57,709 nt of DNA, taken from Mycolicibacterium chlorophenolicum. GTDB taxonomy: Bacteria > Actinomycetota > Actinomycetes > Mycobacteriales > Mycobacteriaceae. Below the pieces are notes generated by a model, which had not been told where the DNA came from, made no database searches, and worked only from the letters and a program-made list of their open reading frames with translations. Below are positions 17,436-26,168 of the stretch, piece by piece (position 1 is the stretch's first letter; each line of letters starts with the position of its first letter). The DNA lies in NCBI RefSeq assembly GCF_001044235.1, contig NZ_JYNL01000067.1, positions 1-57,709 on the forward strand. Direction: 5' to 3'. Position numbers and translations under genes: made by a program.

Positions 17436-18353
17436 ATGAGTGATGCCGGCGCGCCGCCACAGACCATCGACGCTGTACCGCTGAAACACCCCTGGCGGTG
17501 GGTGGCGGCGGCCGTCATCCTCATCATGGCCTTCCTGTTCATCTACGGGGCGGCCACCAATCAGGCCTACCGGTGGTCGGTCTTCGCCGAGTACGTCTTC
17601 GACAAGAGGGTGCTGACCGTCGGGTTGGTCAACACCCTGCAGTTGACGGTGTACTCGATGGCCCTGGCGATCGCGCTCGGGGTGCTGCTCGCGGTGATGC
17701 GCCTGTCGCCCAACCCGGTGTTCCGCTGGGTGTCGTGGGTGTACCTGTGGATCTTCCGCGGCACCCCGATCTACGTGCAGCTGGTGTTCTGGGGCCTGAT
17801 CCCGACGATCTACCAGCAGTTACGCGTGGGCGTGCCGTTCGGCCCGACGTTCACCGTGATCGATCTGCAGAGCTTGTCCATCCCGTTCCTGCTGGCGACG
17901 CTCGGTCTGGCGCTCAACGAGGCGGCCTACATGGCCGAGATCATCCGCGCCGGCATCAGCTCCGTTCCCGAGGGCCAGCTGGAGGCGTCGACGGCCCTGG
18001 GCATGTCCTGGGGGCTCGCGATGCGGCGCACGGTGCTCCCGCAGGCGATGCGCGTGATCATCCCGCCGACCGGCAACGAGGTGATCAGCATGCTGAAGAC
18101 CACCTCACTGGTGACCGCGGTGCCGTTCACCCTCGACCTGTTCGGCATCACCGCCAGGGAGATCGCCGCCCGTACCTTCGAACCTGTGCCGCTGCTCATG
18201 GTCGCCGCGTTCTGGTACCTGATCGTGACCAGCATCCTGATGGTGGGCCAGTTCTACCTCGAGCGGTACTTCTCCCGGGGCGCGTCGCGGAAGCTGACGA
18301 CCAAGCAACTCGAGGCGCTGGCGAAGGCGCAGGCAGGCACAGGTGCGATGTGA
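17436..18353 (+). CDS. Polar amino-acid ABC transporter permease
   Basis: The membrane channel of the importer encoded by the flanking genes. The 305 residues include a hydrophobic first helix at about 22-42, then the HisM/GlnP-type core. This begins 'VGLVNTLQLTVYSMALAIALG', continues through 'WIFRGTPIYVQLVFWG', and carries the ATPase-docking EAA loop 'EASTALGMSWGLAMRRTVL'. A cytoplasmic C-terminal tail is rich in Lys and Ala. It starts 15 bases after the binding-protein gene and overlaps the ATPase gene by four bases (GTGA). Only one permease gene is present, so the channel is probably a homodimer. Confidence 0.93.
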   Translation: MSDAGAPPQTIDAVPLKHPWRWVAAAVILIMAFLFIYGAATNQAYRWSVFAEYVFDKRVLTVGLVNTLQLTVYSMALAIALGVLLAVMRLSPNPVFRWVSWVYLWIFRGTPIYVQLVFWGLIPTIYQQLRVGVPFGPTFTVIDLQSLSIPFLLATLGLALNEAAYMAEIIRAGISSVPEGQLEASTALGMSWGLAMRRTVLPQAMRVIIPPTGNEVISMLKTTSLVTAVPFTLDLFGITAREIAARTFEPVPLLMVAAFWYLIVTSILMVGQFYLERYFSRGASRKLTTKQLEALAKAQAGTGAM

Positions 18354-19132
18354 CTCGATCGGAGAAGGCCGCTGGGCCCATGGTGAAGGCCGAGCTGGTG
18401 TGCAAGGACTTCGGCGCGCTGAAGGTGCTCAAGGGCATCACGCTGGAGGTGCAGCAGGGGGAGGTGCTGGTTCTGGTCGGACCGTCCGGGTCGGGCAAGT
18501 CCACGTTCCTGCGGTGCATCAACCACCTTGAGACGGTGAGCGCGGGCCGGCTCTACGTCGACGGGAAGCTGGTCGGCTACACCGAGCGCGGCGGCAAACT
18601 GCACGAGATGAAGCCCGGTGACGTGGCCAAGCAGCGCCGCGAGGTCGGCATGGTGTTCCAGCACTTCAACCTGTTCCCGCACCGCACCGCCCTGGGCAAC
18701 ATCGTCGAGGCGCCGATCAAGGTCAAGGGCGTCAACAAGAAAGAGGCGATCGCGCGCGGCAAGGATCTGCTCGAGCAGGTCGGCCTGGCCGAGAAGGCCA
18801 ACGCCTACCCCGCCCAGCTGTCGGGCGGGCAGCAGCAGCGCGTCGCGATCGCCCGCGCGCTGGCGATGGATCCCAAGCTCATGCTGTTCGACGAACCCAC
18901 CTCCGCGCTGGACCCCGAGCTCGTCGGCGAGGTGCTGGGGGTGATGAAGACGCTGGCCTCGGAGGGCATGACGATGGTCGTGGTCACCCACGAGATGGGC
19001 TTCGCCCGCGAGGTCGCCGATGAGGTGGCGTTCATGGATGCCGGCGTCGTCGTCGAGCGGGGCAACCCGCGCGAGATCATGGCCAACCCGCAGCACGAAC
19101 GGACCAAACTGTTTCTCTCCAAGGTGATGTAG
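18350..19132 (+). CDS. Polar amino-acid ABC transporter ATP-binding protein
   Basis: The ATPase that powers the importer encoded just upstream (GlnQ/HisP type). The GTG at 18350 overlaps the permease stop (GTGA) and gives 260 aa; an ATG at 18380 ('MVKAEL') is a shorter alternative. Complete motifs are visible: Walker A 'GPSGSGKST', Q-loop 'MVFQHFNLFPH', signature 'LSGGQQQR', Walker B 'LMLFDEPTSALD' and switch 'VTHEMGF'. An insertion with 'TERGGKLHEMKPGDVAKQ' after the first beta sheet is slightly longer than in E. coli GlnQ. No terminator is evident before the downstream sensor kinase 38 bases away. Confidence 0.94.
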   Translation: MTRSEKAAGPMVKAELVCKDFGALKVLKGITLEVQQGEVLVLVGPSGSGKSTFLRCINHLETVSAGRLYVDGKLVGYTERGGKLHEMKPGDVAKQRREVGMVFQHFNLFPHRTALGNIVEAPIKVKGVNKKEAIARGKDLLEQVGLAEKANAYPAQLSGGQQQRVAIARALAMDPKLMLFDEPTSALDPELVGEVLGVMKTLASEGMTMVVVTHEMGFAREVADEVAFMDAGVVVERGNPREIMANPQHERTKLFLSKVM

Positions 19133-19170
19133 CGCCCGACCCCGCCACGCCGCTGTGGCGGGCGGCCCAG

Positions 19171-20250
19171 GTGTTCCGCCTGCTCAGCTGCCTGTACGCG
19201 CTGGGCTTCGGGTTCGCCGTCAACGCCGACCTGGAGCGGCCCGTCGGCGGCTGGCTGGTGTTCGCGCTCCTGATCGGGTGGAGCATCGCCTGCGCGGTGG
19301 CCTATCTGCAGGGTTTCGGGCGCCGGCCGGCCTGGGTGCTGACCGAGATCGCCGTCGTGGTGGCACTGGTGCTGTCCACCGAACTCGTCGCGTCCGACCG
19401 GTGGATCGCCGACAACCAGTCGCTGCCGACCACCCTGTGGGCCACGAACGCCACCATCTCCGCGGCCATCCTGTTCGGTCCGATCGGCGGCATGCTGACC
19501 GGCGTGGTGGTGATGTCGCTGGGCGCGGTGCTCAAGGGGTACGTCAGCGTCGACCTCGGCCGCAACGCGACCATCGTCATCGAACTGGCGGTCGGCCTCG
19601 CCGTCGGCATGGCCGCGCAGACCGCCCGCCGCGCGCACGCCGAACTCGAGCGGGCGGCCCGGTTGTCGGCGTCGGTCGAGGAACGGGAGCGGCTGTCCCG
19701 GCACGTGCACGACGGGGTCCTGCAGGTGCTCGCGCTGGTGGCCCGGCGAGGGCGCGAGATCGGCGGGGAGACAGAACAATTGGCCGAACTCGCGAGCGAG
19801 CAGGAGCGTGCACTGCGCCGTCTGGTGGTCGCGGGTGAGGAAGCGGCCGGGGACGGGGCCCGGGCCGACCTCGGCGCGATGCTGCGCCGCCGCGCCGCCG
19901 ACCGGGTGTCGGTGAGCGTGCCCGCGCACCCGGTGGTGCTCGACGCCGCCGTCGCCGACCAACTCTGCGCCGCCGTCGGCAACGCACTGGACAACGTCGA
20001 GGCGCACGCAGGGGCCGGGGCGCGGGCGTATGTTCTGCTCGAGGATCTCGGCGAGTCGGTGACGGTCAGTGTGCGCGACGACGGCGTCGGGATTCCCGAC
20101 GGACGGCTCGCCGAGGCGGTCCGGGAAGGCCGGATCGGTGTCGCGAAATCGATTGTGGGACGGATGGATTGGTTGGGCGGGCAAGCGACGCTGCACACCG
20201 GCCCGGGGTTGGGGGTGGAATGGGAGCTGACGGTACCGCGATCACGGTGA
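19171..20250 (+). CDS. MacS-type sensor histidine kinase
   Basis: A membrane sensor kinase of the NarL-partner class. The N-terminal half has five or so membrane helices with the sequence style of MacS/DUF5931 kinases ('RLLSCLYALGF', 'NADLERPVGGW'). A HisKA_3 domain carries the phospho-accepting His in 'LSRHVHDGVLQVLALVARR'. An HATPase domain follows with 'NALDNVEAHAG' and 'VRDDGVGIPDG'. The GTG at 19171 gives 359 aa. The family-like 'TPLWRAAQV' continues in frame upstream without an ATG or GTG, so a rare start near the CTG at 19153 is possible. It overlaps the regulator gene by 31 bases. The stimulus is unknown; Streptomyces MacSR responds to envelope stress. Confidence 0.85.
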   Translation: MFRLLSCLYALGFGFAVNADLERPVGGWLVFALLIGWSIACAVAYLQGFGRRPAWVLTEIAVVVALVLSTELVASDRWIADNQSLPTTLWATNATISAAILFGPIGGMLTGVVVMSLGAVLKGYVSVDLGRNATIVIELAVGLAVGMAAQTARRAHAELERAARLSASVEERERLSRHVHDGVLQVLALVARRGREIGGETEQLAELASEQERALRRLVVAGEEAAGDGARADLGAMLRRRAADRVSVSVPAHPVVLDAAVADQLCAAVGNALDNVEAHAGAGARAYVLLEDLGESVTVSVRDDGVGIPDGRLAEAVREGRIGVAKSIVGRMDWLGGQATLHTGPGLGVEWELTVPRSR

Positions 20251-20876
20251 TGGTCGTCGACGACCATCCCATCTGGCGCGACGCGGTCGCGCGCGATCTG
20301 GCCGACGACGGTTTCCAGGTGGTGGCGACAGCCGACGGCGTCGGCGCGGCCGCCCGGCGAGCGGCGGTGGTGCGGCCCGCGGTGGTGGTGATGGACATGC
20401 GGCTGGCCGACGGCGACGGGGCGCAGGCCACCGCGCAGGTGCTCGCGGTGTCCCCGTCGTCGCGTGTCCTGGTGCTCTCGGCGTCCGACGAACGCGACGA
20501 CGTGCTCGAGGCCGTCAAGGCCGGCGCGTCGGGGTATCTGGTGAAGAGCGCGTCCAAGCAGGAACTCGCCGAGGCGGTGCGGGCCACCGCGCAGGGCCGC
20601 GCCGTGTTCACCCCCGGGCTCGCGGGTCTGGTGCTCGGGGAGTACCGGCGCATCGCGCGGGACGAGACCGGCCCCGCGCAGCCCAGCCTGACCGAACGGG
20701 AGACCGAGATCCTGCGCCATGTCGCGAAGGGGCTGACCGCCAAACAGATCGCCGCCCGCCTGTCGCTGAGCCATCGGACGGTCGAGAACCACGTGCAGGC
20801 CACGTTCCGCAAGTTACAGGTCGGCAATCGGGTCGAGCTGGCGCGCTACGCGATCGAGCACGGTCTCGACGAGTAG
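20220..20876 (+). CDS. NarL/LuxR-family response regulator (MacR-like)
   Basis: The DNA-binding partner of the upstream kinase. The 218 residues comprise a receiver domain and a C-terminal LuxR-type helix-turn-helix. The receiver has acidic pocket 'VDDHP', phospho-acceptor Asp in 'VVVMDMRLADGDG' and Lys in 'SGYLVKSASK'. The output domain reads 'LTERETEILRHVAKG', 'TAKQIAARLSLSHRTVENH'. The ATG at 20220 lies inside the kinase gene (31-base overlap), so production is coupled. A longer in-frame start at 20169 exists but would lie deep in the kinase domain and lacks homology. Target genes cannot be deduced; the adjacent DUF2339 gene is a plausible one. Confidence 0.9.
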   Translation: MGADGTAITVMVVDDHPIWRDAVARDLADDGFQVVATADGVGAAARRAAVVRPAVVVMDMRLADGDGAQATAQVLAVSPSSRVLVLSASDERDDVLEAVKAGASGYLVKSASKQELAEAVRATAQGRAVFTPGLAGLVLGEYRRIARDETGPAQPSLTERETEILRHVAKGLTAKQIAARLSLSHRTVENHVQATFRKLQVGNRVELARYAIEHGLDE

Positions 20877-20920
20877 TTGTACTCATCCGCCGGGCGGGTG
20901 CGAGTTGTCACGCTGGGTCC

Positions 20921-22693
20921 ATGACCGAACCGCACACCGCTGTCGTCGCCCGGCTCTCGGCGGATTTCGCCGCGCTGTCGCATCAGCTCGCCCGGGCCTC
21001 GGCCGATCTCGCCGAACTCGATCGTGTTCTCGGGCCGCGGCCGCCGTGGCCGTACCCGGTGCCCCCGCCGCCGCTCCCGCCGGCGCTCCCGCCGCAGTAC
21101 GCGCCACCTCCGCCGCCGCGGCCCGTGCCGCCGCCCCCGCCGCCGAAGGCCCCGCGGGAGCGGTCCGATGGCTGGATCGGCAAGCTGCTGGCCGTCGCGG
21201 GCGTCGCGGTCACGCTGATCGGGGTGGTGCTGCTGCTCGTGCTGGCCGCGCAGGCCGGGATCCTGCGGCCCGAGTTCCGGGTGGCCGCCGGTGCGGTGCT
21301 CGCCGCGGCGCTGGTGGGCGCGGCCTGGTGGATGAACGGCAGGCCCGGCGGGCGGGTGGGCTCGATCGCGCTCGCCGCCACCGGTGTCGCCGCCGCCTAC
21401 ATCGACGTCGTCGCCGTCACCGCGATCTACGACTGGGTGCCTGCGCCGCCGGCGTTGATCCTCGCCTCGCTCGTCGGTGGGGCCGGGCTGACGCTGGCGC
21501 GGCGCTGGGACTCCCAGCAGCTGGGGCTGCTGGTGCTGGTTCCGCTGGTGGTGCTCGCGCCGATCGTGACCGACGGCATCACCCTTCTCCTCGTCGGTTT
21601 CATGCTGGCGCTGTCTGCGGCGTCGCTTCCCGTGCAGATCGGCAAGGACTGGGTGTGGTTGCACGCCGCCCGCGTCGCGGCCGCATCGCTGCCTCTGCTG
21701 GTGGGGTTGGTGGTCCGCCATGTCGACGGACGCCACGACCTCTGGCTCGCCGGTGGCTGCGGCATCGCGGCGCTGCTGGCGCTGGTCGGCGCGATCGTGG
21801 TGCTGCCCGGCACGGCGAACCGGACGGCGGTGGCGCTGCTGACCGCGGCCGGTGTGAGTCCGCTGCTCTGCGTCGGGCTGGCCGTGGACCAGGTGGTCGC
21901 GGCGTTGATGATCGCCGCCCTGGCCGCCGCACTGCTGGCCCTCGTCCTCCTCGGGGACCGGTTGCCGGGGGTACCCGGCATCGCCCGGCAGGTGTTCTCC
22001 GCGACGTCGGCGGTGGCGGCCCTGATCGCCGTGACCGTCGCGTTCGACGGGCCGGTCGCCGGACCGCTGCTGCTGGCGATGGCCGCCGTCACGGCCGTCG
22101 GGGGGCGGCGCGACACCGTCGCACGCTGGGCAGCCATCGGATTCGCGGTCGTGGGGGCGGGGGTCCATCTCGGGGAGGCGCCGCTGGACGCTCTGTTCGT
22201 GCCGACCGGGGTCAGCGCCGCGGCCGGGGCATCGACGCTGGTGTCCAGCGTGCTGCTGGCGCTGGCCGCCGTCGCGATCGCCTGGTCGGTGTCCGGCGCG
22301 GACCGGACCGTGTGGGCCGGGGCCGCCGCGGTGGTCGCCTACGCGGTCACCTCGTTCACCGTGACGGCGGGTGTGCTGATCGGCGGGACGAGTCGCGGGT
22401 TCTACGGCGGGCACATGACCGCGACCATCTGCTGGATCGCCATGGCCGCCGCCGTCTTCGGGTATGCCGTCCGCCTGCCGCGCGCCGACCGCTCGGTGCC
22501 CATCGCGGGTGGCCTCGGACTGGTCGCCGCGGCAGTGACGAAGTTGTTCCTGTTCGACCTCGGAACCCTCGACGGGATGTTCCGCGTTGCGGTGTTCATC
22601 GTCGTCGGCCTGATCCTGTTGGGGATGGGCTCGGGCTACGCCCGGTTGCTGGACCGCCAGGACAGGCAGGTTGTGACAACGGATACCCGCTAA
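20921..22693 (+). CDS. DUF2339 family polytopic membrane protein
   Basis: A 590-residue membrane protein of unknown function. Residues 1-40 form a coiled helix with Ala, Leu and Asp repeats. Residues about 41-75 are almost pure proline with short Pro-rich runs. The rest consists of about 16-18 hydrophobic helices. The first reads 'WIGKLLAVAGVAVTLIGVV', the usual DUF2339 opening. A conserved late segment is 'RSVPIAGGLGLVAAAVTKLF' followed by 'FDLGTLDGMFRVAVF', the characteristic C-terminal family signature. The gene starts 44 bases after the response regulator gene on the same strand. The dps gene follows 38 bases later. Confidence 0.8.
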   Translation: MTEPHTAVVARLSADFAALSHQLARASADLAELDRVLGPRPPWPYPVPPPPLPPALPPQYAPPPPPRPVPPPPPPKAPRERSDGWIGKLLAVAGVAVTLIGVVLLLVLAAQAGILRPEFRVAAGAVLAAALVGAAWWMNGRPGGRVGSIALAATGVAAAYIDVVAVTAIYDWVPAPPALILASLVGGAGLTLARRWDSQQLGLLVLVPLVVLAPIVTDGITLLLVGFMLALSAASLPVQIGKDWVWLHAARVAAASLPLLVGLVVRHVDGRHDLWLAGGCGIAALLALVGAIVVLPGTANRTAVALLTAAGVSPLLCVGLAVDQVVAALMIAALAAALLALVLLGDRLPGVPGIARQVFSATSAVAALIAVTVAFDGPVAGPLLLAMAAVTAVGGRRDTVARWAAIGFAVVGAGVHLGEAPLDALFVPTGVSAAAGASTLVSSVLLALAAVAIAWSVSGADRTVWAGAAAVVAYAVTSFTVTAGVLIGGTSRGFYGGHMTATICWIAMAAAVFGYAVRLPRADRSVPIAGGLGLVAAAVTKLFLFDLGTLDGMFRVAVFIVVGLILLGMGSGYARLLDRQDRQVVTTDTR

Positions 22694-22694
22694 A

Positions 22695-22709
22695 CTGGAC
22701 TCATTCCAG
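22695..22709. promoter_or_regulatory. Palindrome CTGGA-N5-TCCAG upstream of dps, Fur-family-like
   Basis: CTGGACTCATTCCAG is a 5-bp inverted repeat with a 5-bp centre, lying 23-37 bases upstream of the dps ATG and 3 bases before its AGGAGG. The core GACTCATTCCAGA resembles what I recall of the mycobacterial furA operator/promoter region. That would make it a candidate FurA (peroxide/iron) site. It could equally be a small leader hairpin. The resemblance is from memory. Confidence 0.35.
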
Positions 22710-22731
22710 ACTAGGAGGCGTTGACACCATC

Positions 22732-23229
22732 ATGGGTACTGCATCACCGTCACGAAAGACCGAAGCCGAGGTCACCGGATTCCAGGCCTCGCCGGCGCTG
22801 CGCGAAGCGCTGCAGCGAGTCCTCGTCGATCTGATCGAGCTCCACCTGCAGGGCAAGCAGGCGCACTGGAACGTCGTCGGCACCAACTTCCGCGACCTGC
22901 ACCTGCAGCTCGACGAGGTCGTCGACTTCGCCCGCGAGGGCAGCGACACCATCGCCGAACGCATGCGCGCGCTCGACGCCGTTCCCGACGGCCGGTCCGA
23001 CACCGTCGCCGGCAGCACCTCGCTGCCCGAGTTCCCCGCCTTCGAGCACAGCACCGGCGAGGTCGTCGACCTGATCGCCGCCCGCATCTACGCGGCCGTG
23101 GCCACCCTCCGGGAGGTGCACGACACCGTCGACGCCGAGGACGCGAGCACCGCCGACATCCTCCACCAGCTGATCGACGGCCTGGAGAAGCTCGCCTGGC
23201 TGATCAAGTCGGAGAACCGGAAGGTGTGA
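22732..23229 (+). CDS. dps: Dps-family DNA-protecting ferritin (Dps2-like)
   Basis: A 12-mer mini-ferritin that oxidises ferrous iron with peroxide and stores it, shielding DNA from oxidative damage. The 165-residue sequence strongly resembles M. smegmatis Dps2 as recalled. The inter-subunit ferroxidase ligands are the His in 'GKQAHWNVVG' and the Asp and Glu residues in 'LHLQLDEVVDFAREGSD'. The C-terminus 'LEKLAWLIKSENRKV' contains the conserved Trp. The long N-terminal tail ('MGTASPSRKTEAEVTGF') is typical of mycobacterial Dps proteins and may bind DNA or help assembly. The start is the ATG at 22732 after AGGAGG. It converges on cya with a 26-base coding overlap. Confidence 0.95.
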   Translation: MGTASPSRKTEAEVTGFQASPALREALQRVLVDLIELHLQGKQAHWNVVGTNFRDLHLQLDEVVDFAREGSDTIAERMRALDAVPDGRSDTVAGSTSLPEFPAFEHSTGEVVDLIAARIYAAVATLREVHDTVDAEDASTADILHQLIDGLEKLAWLIKSENRKV

Positions 23230-24478
23230 CGGCCTGGGCCCGGTGGCCCACCAGATACCAGGTGTGCATCGGGCCCTTGCCCTTGACCTCCACGTAGCCG
23301 CGCTCCTCCAGCACGAAGCTGTCGCGCAACCGCTCGTACACGTCGTCGGGAACCTGGATCCTGCCCTCGACGTCGGTGGTCTCCATCCGGGAGGCGACGT
23401 TGACCGCGTCGCCCCACACGTCGTAGAAGAACTTCTTGGCGCCGACGACACCGGCCACGACGGGCCCGCACGCCATGCCGATGCGCAGGGGAACCGCACG
23501 GCCCTGCGGGTCGGTGAGCCCGGTGACCGTGTCGGCCATGTCGAGGGCGAGCGCCGCCAGGGCTTCGAGGTGGTCGGAGCGGGGTGTGGGCACACCGCTG
23601 ACCACCATGTAGGAGTCCCCGCTCGTCTTCACCTTCTCGAGGCCGTGCCGGTCCACCAACGCATCGAGATCGGTGTAGAGGCGGTCCAGGAAACGCACCA
23701 GTTCGGCAGGTGAGGTGTCGCTGGCGCGCTTGGTGTACCCGGCGATGTCGGCGAACAGGATCGACGCGTCGTCGTACTTGTCGGCGATCACCGAGCGTGC
23801 CGGATCCTTGAGCCGGTCGGCGATCGTCTCGGGAAGGATGTTGGCCAGCAGTCGCTCGGAGCGTTCGTACTCGGCTTCCATGGCCTGTTCGGCCCGTTCG
23901 GTCTCGCGCAGGGTGTACCAGAGAGTCGCGAGGATCATCACCACCGATGACACCACCGAGCTGATGAATCCGACCGTCAGCATCCAGGGCGGTCCGATGC
24001 CTCGATCGTTGGGCACCGTCAGCTCCAGCGCGATGATCAGGACGACGCCGATGGCCGCGATCACCGCGGCCAGCGCGATGCGCTCGATCCCGAGGACCAG
24101 GACCACCAGGGACGCCGACACCAGGAAGTAGAACTGCAGTCCCGAACCGGTGCCCATCGTGTAGCAGAAGAAGCCCACCGACAGGTAGGCGAAGACGACG
24201 AACGTCACCGGCGCGACGATCTCCCCGAGCGGGCACAGCCGCGGGATGCTGAGGAACGCCAGCCCGCACAGGATGTTGATGACGCCCAGCCACCACAGCG
24301 AGCCGCCGATCGTCAATTGGAAGGTGCCGAAGGTGACCGAGACGGCGGCGGCGATCCACCCGGCGATCGTCAGCACGCGGATACGCCGGGAGACGGCTTC
24401 GGCGCGGTGGCGGTTCAGCGAGGTCGCGCGGCCCTGCAGTGCCACCTCGGGCACGCAGACGGGCCGAACGTTCAGCAC
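23204..24478 (-). CDS. cya: Membrane-bound class III adenylate cyclase
   Basis: The enzyme makes cAMP from ATP. The 424 residues have an N-terminal cytoplasmic stretch, six membrane helices (about 37-190), a signalling helix (about 191-215) and one cyclase domain; it works as a homodimer. All canonical residues are present: metal-binding Asp244 ('LFADIAGYT') and Asp288 ('KTSGDSYM'), adenine-selecting Lys284 and Asp353 ('FYDVWGDAVN'), and transition-state Asn360 and Arg364. These are offset by 12 from the residues recalled for M. tuberculosis Rv1625c, whose layout and synteny this matches. The start is a GTG at 24478. The 3' end overlaps dps by 26 bases on the other strand. Confidence 0.95.
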   Translation of the reverse strand: MLNVRPVCVPEVALQGRATSLNRHRAEAVSRRIRVLTIAGWIAAAVSVTFGTFQLTIGGSLWWLGVINILCGLAFLSIPRLCPLGEIVAPVTFVVFAYLSVGFFCYTMGTGSGLQFYFLVSASLVVLVLGIERIALAAVIAAIGVVLIIALELTVPNDRGIGPPWMLTVGFISSVVSSVVMILATLWYTLRETERAEQAMEAEYERSERLLANILPETIADRLKDPARSVIADKYDDASILFADIAGYTKRASDTSPAELVRFLDRLYTDLDALVDRHGLEKVKTSGDSYMVVSGVPTPRSDHLEALAALALDMADTVTGLTDPQGRAVPLRIGMACGPVVAGVVGAKKFFYDVWGDAVNVASRMETTDVEGRIQVPDDVYERLRDSFVLEERGYVEVKGKGPMHTWYLVGHRAQAVTPSGSPT

Positions 24479-24518
24479 GGCCGGAGCTTATCGCTCCGGC
24501 GAGGGATAACCTGCTGGA

Positions 24519-25316
24519 ATGACGCGTATCGCGTGCTGTCAGATCGATCCCGTGATCGTCGACCTCGACGGGAACTCCGATCGCATCGCCGCCGCGGTGG
24601 CCGATGCGTCCGCGGCGGGTGCCGACGTCATCGTGCTGCCGGAGTTGGTGACGTCGGGGTACATGCTCGCCGACGACGCCGAGGCCCGCGCCGCGGCGCT
24701 GGCGGCCGGCGATCCTCGGTTCTCGAAATGGGCTGCAGCGGCAGGGGATTCATGGGTGGTGCTCGGCTTCTGCGAACTGGGTGACGACGGGTTGCTGTAC
24801 AACAGTGCGGCGGTGCTCGACGGGGGCTCGGTGGCGGCGGTGTACCGAAAGACCCATCTCTGGGATCGCGAGAAGTTGATCTTCACCCCGGGCAACGCCT
24901 TACCGCCGGTGATGCAGACGCCACACGGTGCGATCGCCGTGATGCTCTGCTACGACCTCGAATTCGGGGAACTGACGCGGCGCGCGGTGGTCGACGGCGC
25001 CGACCTGATCGTCGCGCCGGTGAACTGGCCGCTGTTCCCGCGGCCCGAGGGCGAGCATCCCGGGGAGGTCATCACCGCGATGTCGACGGCGCGTACCAAT
25101 CACGTCGCTGTCGCGGCATGCGACCGTGCCGGTGTGGAGCGCGGTCAGCGGTGGACGGAGGGGACGGCGATCGTGAGCGCCGACGGCTGGGTGGTGGCCG
25201 AGGCCGGACCGGGGGAGCGCACGGTGATGGCCGATCTCGACCTGTCGCTGAGTCGGGACAAGATGCTCACCGAGTACGTCCACCTGCTCGAGGATCGCCG
25301 GCTCGATCTGTACTGA
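24519..25316 (+). CDS. Carbon-nitrogen hydrolase (nitrilase superfamily)
   Basis: A 265-residue amidase/nitrilase-fold enzyme that cleaves a non-peptide C-N bond. The catalytic triad is visible: Glu42 in 'LPELVTSGY', Lys111 in 'YRKTHLWD' and Cys144 in 'VMLCYDLEFGE'. The opening 'MTRIACCQIDPVIVDLDGN' and the late 'ARTNHVAVAACDRAG' are typical of the branch that includes amidases and omega-amidase-like enzymes. The substrate cannot be assigned. It is transcribed divergently from cya across only 40 bases, with a possible TAACCT -10 element and no strong ribosome site, so the mRNA may be nearly leaderless. It overlaps the convergent DUF998 gene by 50 bases. Confidence 0.9.
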   Translation: MTRIACCQIDPVIVDLDGNSDRIAAAVADASAAGADVIVLPELVTSGYMLADDAEARAAALAAGDPRFSKWAAAAGDSWVVLGFCELGDDGLLYNSAAVLDGGSVAAVYRKTHLWDREKLIFTPGNALPPVMQTPHGAIAVMLCYDLEFGELTRRAVVDGADLIVAPVNWPLFPRPEGEHPGEVITAMSTARTNHVAVAACDRAGVERGQRWTEGTAIVSADGWVVAEAGPGERTVMADLDLSLSRDKMLTEYVHLLEDRRLDLY

Positions 25317-25962
25317 GCGGCCGCGCCGTCAGGACCGCCACGGCGGCCAGCAGCTGCCACGCGATGATCGGGTAGATCGCGCCGCGTTCGCAGACGCCGG
25401 TTGGCAGGTCCGCCGCGACCAGCAATGCCCCCGACAGCAGCCCGATGGCGCCCAGCCCGTAGCCGGTCCGGCGCAGGGCGTGCGACCCGTGCGGTAGGCC
25501 GGCCCACGCGGCGATGAGCACGGCGAGATTGCCGCCGACGATGGCGGCCGCCGCGCCACCGACGTGCAATCCCTGTGCGGCCCCGGTGCCCCCGCTGGGG
25601 AACAGCCCGACGACGACGGAGCCGGCCCCGTAGGCGCATGCCGCCACCACGAACGCCAGAGCGCCCCGGCGCGGCGGACCCGTGCGGACCGTCAACGCGC
25701 CGGCGACCACGAACGCCATTCCCTGCACGCGGAACGCCGCGTTCATCCACCAGGACAGGGGGGACTCGGGGCGACCGAGGTCGCTGATGTAGTCGGCGAG
25801 GTAGCTGTACTCCGGCATCCGCGACGCCGCGACCGCTTCCGTGGCCAGGTAACCGACACCGGCGGCGATCCACAGCGCGGCCGCCATCCGGCGGACCGTC
25901 GTCGTCGTCGGAGCGTGCACTCGACCAGCGTGCCAGGCGATTGCTGATCGATGCCCGCCCAT
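25267..25962 (-). CDS. DUF998 family membrane protein
   Basis: A 231-residue protein with six predicted membrane helices. The DUF998 pattern is recognisable: an early 'GVGYLATEAVAAS', then 'YSYLADYISDLGRPESP' between helices one and two, and 'GSVVVGLFPSGGTGAAQGLH' in the middle. Function is unknown; the family is thought to be channel- or enzyme-like in membranes. The ATG at 25962 is preferred because GGGGAAAG lies about 5 bases upstream. A GTG at 25920 would be 14 codons shorter. Its last 50 bases overlap the 3' end of the convergent nitrilase-family gene. Confidence 0.8.
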   Translation of the reverse strand: MGGHRSAIAWHAGRVHAPTTTTVRRMAAALWIAAGVGYLATEAVAASRMPEYSYLADYISDLGRPESPLSWWMNAAFRVQGMAFVVAGALTVRTGPPRRGALAFVVAACAYGAGSVVVGLFPSGGTGAAQGLHVGGAAAAIVGGNLAVLIAAWAGLPHGSHALRRTGYGLGAIGLLSGALLVAADLPTGVCERGAIYPIIAWQLLAAVAVLTARPLSTDRAGDPRAGGRTR

Positions 25963-26149
25963 GTCGCTTTCCCCGACCGAAGGGTGGAACCCGATTTGCT
26001 TGCTGAAACAACTACTTTTTGTTGCGTTCGGTGACGGTGATTCCGTCCCGCACCGCGGACCGTGTCCGGGAGCAGCGACGTCACAGCTCTCCCTGAGAAT
26101 TTGCTGAATACGTGTAGACATACTTTTTTCGCTGCTAGTCTGCTTAGAA

Positions 26150-26168
26150 GAAGTTGGGAGACAACTTC
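26150..26168 (+). promoter_or_regulatory. 5'-leader hairpin GAAGTTG/CAACTTC before the secreted hydrolase gene
   Basis: GAAGTTG (26150-26156) and CAACTTC (26162-26168) are perfectly complementary with a 5-base loop (GGAGA). The hairpin lies 27 bases upstream of the ATG at 26196 and just after an AT-rich promoter-like stretch (TAGACA at 26115, TAGTCT at 26136). It is probably near the mRNA 5' end, where it could stabilise the message, or it could be an operator. Confidence 0.35.

Noticed and set aside
21061..21150. C/G-rich short repeats near 21.1 kb, considered as a tandem repeat or binding array
   Set aside because: They encode the poly-proline linker of the DUF2339 protein; the periodicity follows codons.
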